Source: Sipunculus nudus (Eukaryota > Annelida > Sipuncula > Golfingiida > Sipunculidae). From it: 64,000 bases of DNA. Under the pieces are notes generated by a model. The model made no database searches. It saw nothing but the letters and a program-made list of their open reading frames with translations, and had not been told where the DNA came from. Location: assembly GCA_026874595.1 (NCBI GenBank), contig CM049313.1:32422008-32486007 (forward strand). The letters are read 5' to 3'. The translations under genes and the position numbers were made by a program. How positions within the stretch are numbered: position 1 is the first letter of the stretch; every line of letters begins with the position of its first letter. Below are positions 61,727-64,000 of this stretch, in pieces.

Positions 61727-63956
61727 ACAAGTGACCCATGGGTCATGATGCTCAGCTGACTGGGAAGAGATTCACAAAAGGAAATTTTATCATCTGAAAG
61801 GTAGTATATTTCCCATTCAACTGAAGCATCAAACAGTTTAACCAACAGGCCAAGATTGTGTCTGTATTTATATATCTCAAAAATAGAGAAAAAATGCGTA
61901 AACTTAAAAAAAAAATACAGGTGGCTCCACCAGTCTGCAGAAACTAATAAAAACACTTAATGGTCAATATCCATGCAAAGAATCATAGTGATCTCTGCAT
62001 TAGTTGTTCAGATACTTCAGCTTTTGTATCGAATTTTCCATTATTCTGAGGGATACTTCGGAGTCCTATAGCTTGAAGGATATGGGTAACAGAGACCTAA
62101 TTTCAGGTTTCCACAGACACTTTTCATGGGCCTCCTTGCAACACAAGAATGAAGATTCTAGGTCCAGTTGTCACAATTTGTGCCACGTTAACAGATGACA
62201 GCATCCTTAAAGGTCTCAAAAATAGAGAAAAAAATTCGTAAATAAAATCGAAAAATACAGGTGGCGCCACCAGTCTGCAGAAACTTTTGTAACATCTCAT
62301 GATCAATATGTATGCCAAAAATCATGACCATCAGTGATATTGAAGTTTTTGTATGAAATTTTTGACTATTCTGGGGGGTACTTTGGGGCCCCATAGCTCA
62401 AAGGATATGAGTAACAAAGACCTAATTTCTGGTTTCCATGGAGACTTTTCATAGGTCTCTCACTGTGTCAAGAATGAAGATTCTAGGTCCAGTCTATACG
62501 ATTTGTGCCCTGTTAACAGATGTTCACATTTTTAAAGGTCTCAAAAATAGAGAAAACAATTTGTAAAGAATCGAAAATTACAGGTGGCGCCACCAGTCTG
62601 CAGAAACTGATGAAACATCTCATGATCAATATGTATGCCAAAAATCATGACCATCAGTGATGTAGTTAATGAAATATTGAAGTTTTTGTATGAAATTTTT
62701 GACTATTCTGGGGGGTAATTTGGGGCCCCATAGCTCAAAGGATATGAGTAACAAACACCTAATTTCTGGTTTCCATGGAGACTTTTCATAGGTCTCTCTC
62801 TGTGTCAAGAATGAAGATTCTAGTTCAAGTCTATACAATTTGTGCCCTGTTAACAGATGTTCACATTTTTAAAGGTCTCAAAAATAGAGAAAAAAATTCG
62901 TAAAAATCGAAAAATACAGGTGGCGCCACCAGTCTGCAGGAACTGATGGAACATCTCATGATTAATATGTATGCCAAAAATCATGACCATCAGTGATGTA
63001 GTTAATGAAATATTGAAGTTTTTGTATGAAATTTTTGACTATTCTGGGGGGTAATTTGGGGCCCCATAGCTCAAAAGATATGAGTAACAAAGACCTAATT
63101 TCTGGTTTCCATGGAGACTTTTCATAGGTCTCTCTCTGTGTCAAGAATGAAGATTCTAGTTCCAGTCTATACGATTTGTGCCCTGTTAACAGATGTTCAC
63201 AATTTTAAAGGTCTCAAAAATAGAGAATAAAATTAGTTAAAAATCGAAAAATACAGGTGGCGCCACCAGTCTGCAGGAACTGATGGAACATCTCATCATG
63301 ATGATTAATATGTATGCCAAAAATCATGACCATCAGTGATGTAGTTAATGAAATATTGAAGTTTTTGTATGAAATTTTTTACTATTCTGGGGGGTAATTT
63401 GGGGCCCCATAGCTCAAAGGATATGGGTAACAGAGACCTAATTTCTGGTTTCCATGGAGACTTTTCATAGGTCTCTCTCTGTGTCAAGAATGAAGATTCT
63501 AGGTCCAGTCTATATGATTTGTGCCCTGTTAACAGATGTTCTAATTTTTTAAGGTCTCAAAAATAGAGAAAAAAATTTGTTAACAATTGAAAAATACAGG
63601 TGGCGCCACCAGTCTGCAGGAACTGATGGAACATCTCATGATTAATATGTATGCCAAAAATCATGACCATCAGTGATGTAGTTAATGAGATATTGAAGTT
63701 TTTGTATGAAATTTTTTACTATTCCGGGGGGTACTTTGGGGCCCCATAGCTCTAAGGATATGGGTAACAGAGACCTAATTTCTGGTTTCCAAGGAGATTT
63801 TTTATCGACCTCTCAGAATGTCAAGTTACAAGATTCTAGGTCCAGCAGTTACGATTTGTGCCTAGTTAACGGACAGACAGACAGACAGACAGACGGACGA
63901 CGGACAAAGAGTGATCGCTATAGCTCAGCATGACTGAAAGTCAGCTGAGCTAAAAA
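61727..63956 (+). mobile_element. Complete family E element with five ~340-bp core units (E13)
   Basis: The 5' end is aacaagt, GACCCATGGGTC (61733-61744) and GCTCAGCTGA. The 3' end has gacagacagacagacagacg, gctatagctcag and TCAGCTGAGC (63941-63950). Core unit markers are the GGTGG palindromes at 61920 (imperfect), 62260, 62583, 62919, 63256 and 63599, spaced 323-343 bp. Units are highly similar, each with atcatgaccatcagt, ttggggccccatagctc, agattctagg(t)tcc and gatttgtgccctgttaacag. It is the empty-site counterpart of E5. Repeated ~60-residue frames in the units are repeat artefacts. Confidence 0.82.
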
Positions 63957-64000
63957 TAATATCAAATGGAGATAAAGTGTAAGAGGAAGAGGTAATAAAG
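63957..64000. other. Window edge, nothing recognised
   Basis: Short purine-rich flank after the last element. Confidence 0.4.

Noticed and set aside
62380-62500. tRNA-like or SINE-like promoter in the E core (atagctcaaagg resembling an A box, gattctaggtcc a weak B box)
   Set aside because: Spacing is too long, the B box is poor, there is no cloverleaf, and the motif recurs only as part of the ~340-bp unit.

Overview
The window looks like animal nuclear DNA, most likely from a mollusc and probably a bivalve. It is AT-rich, has spliced exons, long introns and microsatellites, and is dominated by interspersed elements with tandemly repeated cores. That last trait is known from bivalve 'pearl'/Helitron-like elements. 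There is no sign of bacterial gene organisation. I found no transposase, reverse transcriptase or structural RNA gene. The species call is inference.

Only one gene is well supported. Two plus-strand exons, 3299-3473 and 19049 to 19177 or 19305, join in phase. Together they encode the C-terminal death domain of an ankyrin-repeat/death-domain protein (ANKDD1-like). Upstream ankyrin exons must lie left of the window. The 15.6-kb intron is mostly an 11.6-kb satellite of about 62-bp monomers (3455-15014). Its first monomer includes the last 19 coding bases and the 5' splice site of the exon, so the satellite appears to have grown out of the exon/intron boundary. Just after the second exon, 19829-19929 carries an RFX-type X-box palindrome, two CCAAT boxes and a TATA-like motif, which may be the promoter of a second gene.

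The rest is repeats. (1) Family E elements are bounded by GCTCAGCTGA...TCAGCTGAGC inverted ends, with a GACCCATGGGTC palindrome at the outer 5' edge. Copies lie at 1.7-2.6, 15.2-17.1, 26.3-28.9, 30.1-33.3, 54.0-56.1, 57.5-61.7 and 61.7-64.0 kb, with several solo ends. (2) Family C elements look like non-autonomous Helitron/Helentron-type elements, with 13-bp subterminal inverted repeats, a terminal hairpin and a ~278-bp tandem core. Copies lie at 30.2, 41.8, 50.7 and 54.1 kb. (3) Family D is a dispersed repeat at 44-45, 50 and 53-54 kb, with an inverted copy near the left end. (4) A 180-bp-core element lies at 37.2-39.3 kb. (5) Minisatellites have unit lengths of 35/40 bp (22.3-24.2 kb), 44 bp (28.9-29.5), 68 bp (34.1-34.7), 27 bp (34.9-37.1), 41 bp (40.0-40.4) and 33 bp (47.0-47.9). 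Most longer open frames in the window are by-products of these arrays, mainly the 27- and 33-bp ones whose units are multiples of three.

Regions 2.7-3.3, 17.1-18.4, 20.1-22.3, 24.2-26.3, 29.5-30.1, 33.3-34.0, 39.3-40.0 and 45.4-46.4 kb look like ordinary intronic or intergenic single-copy sequence with no gene I can support.
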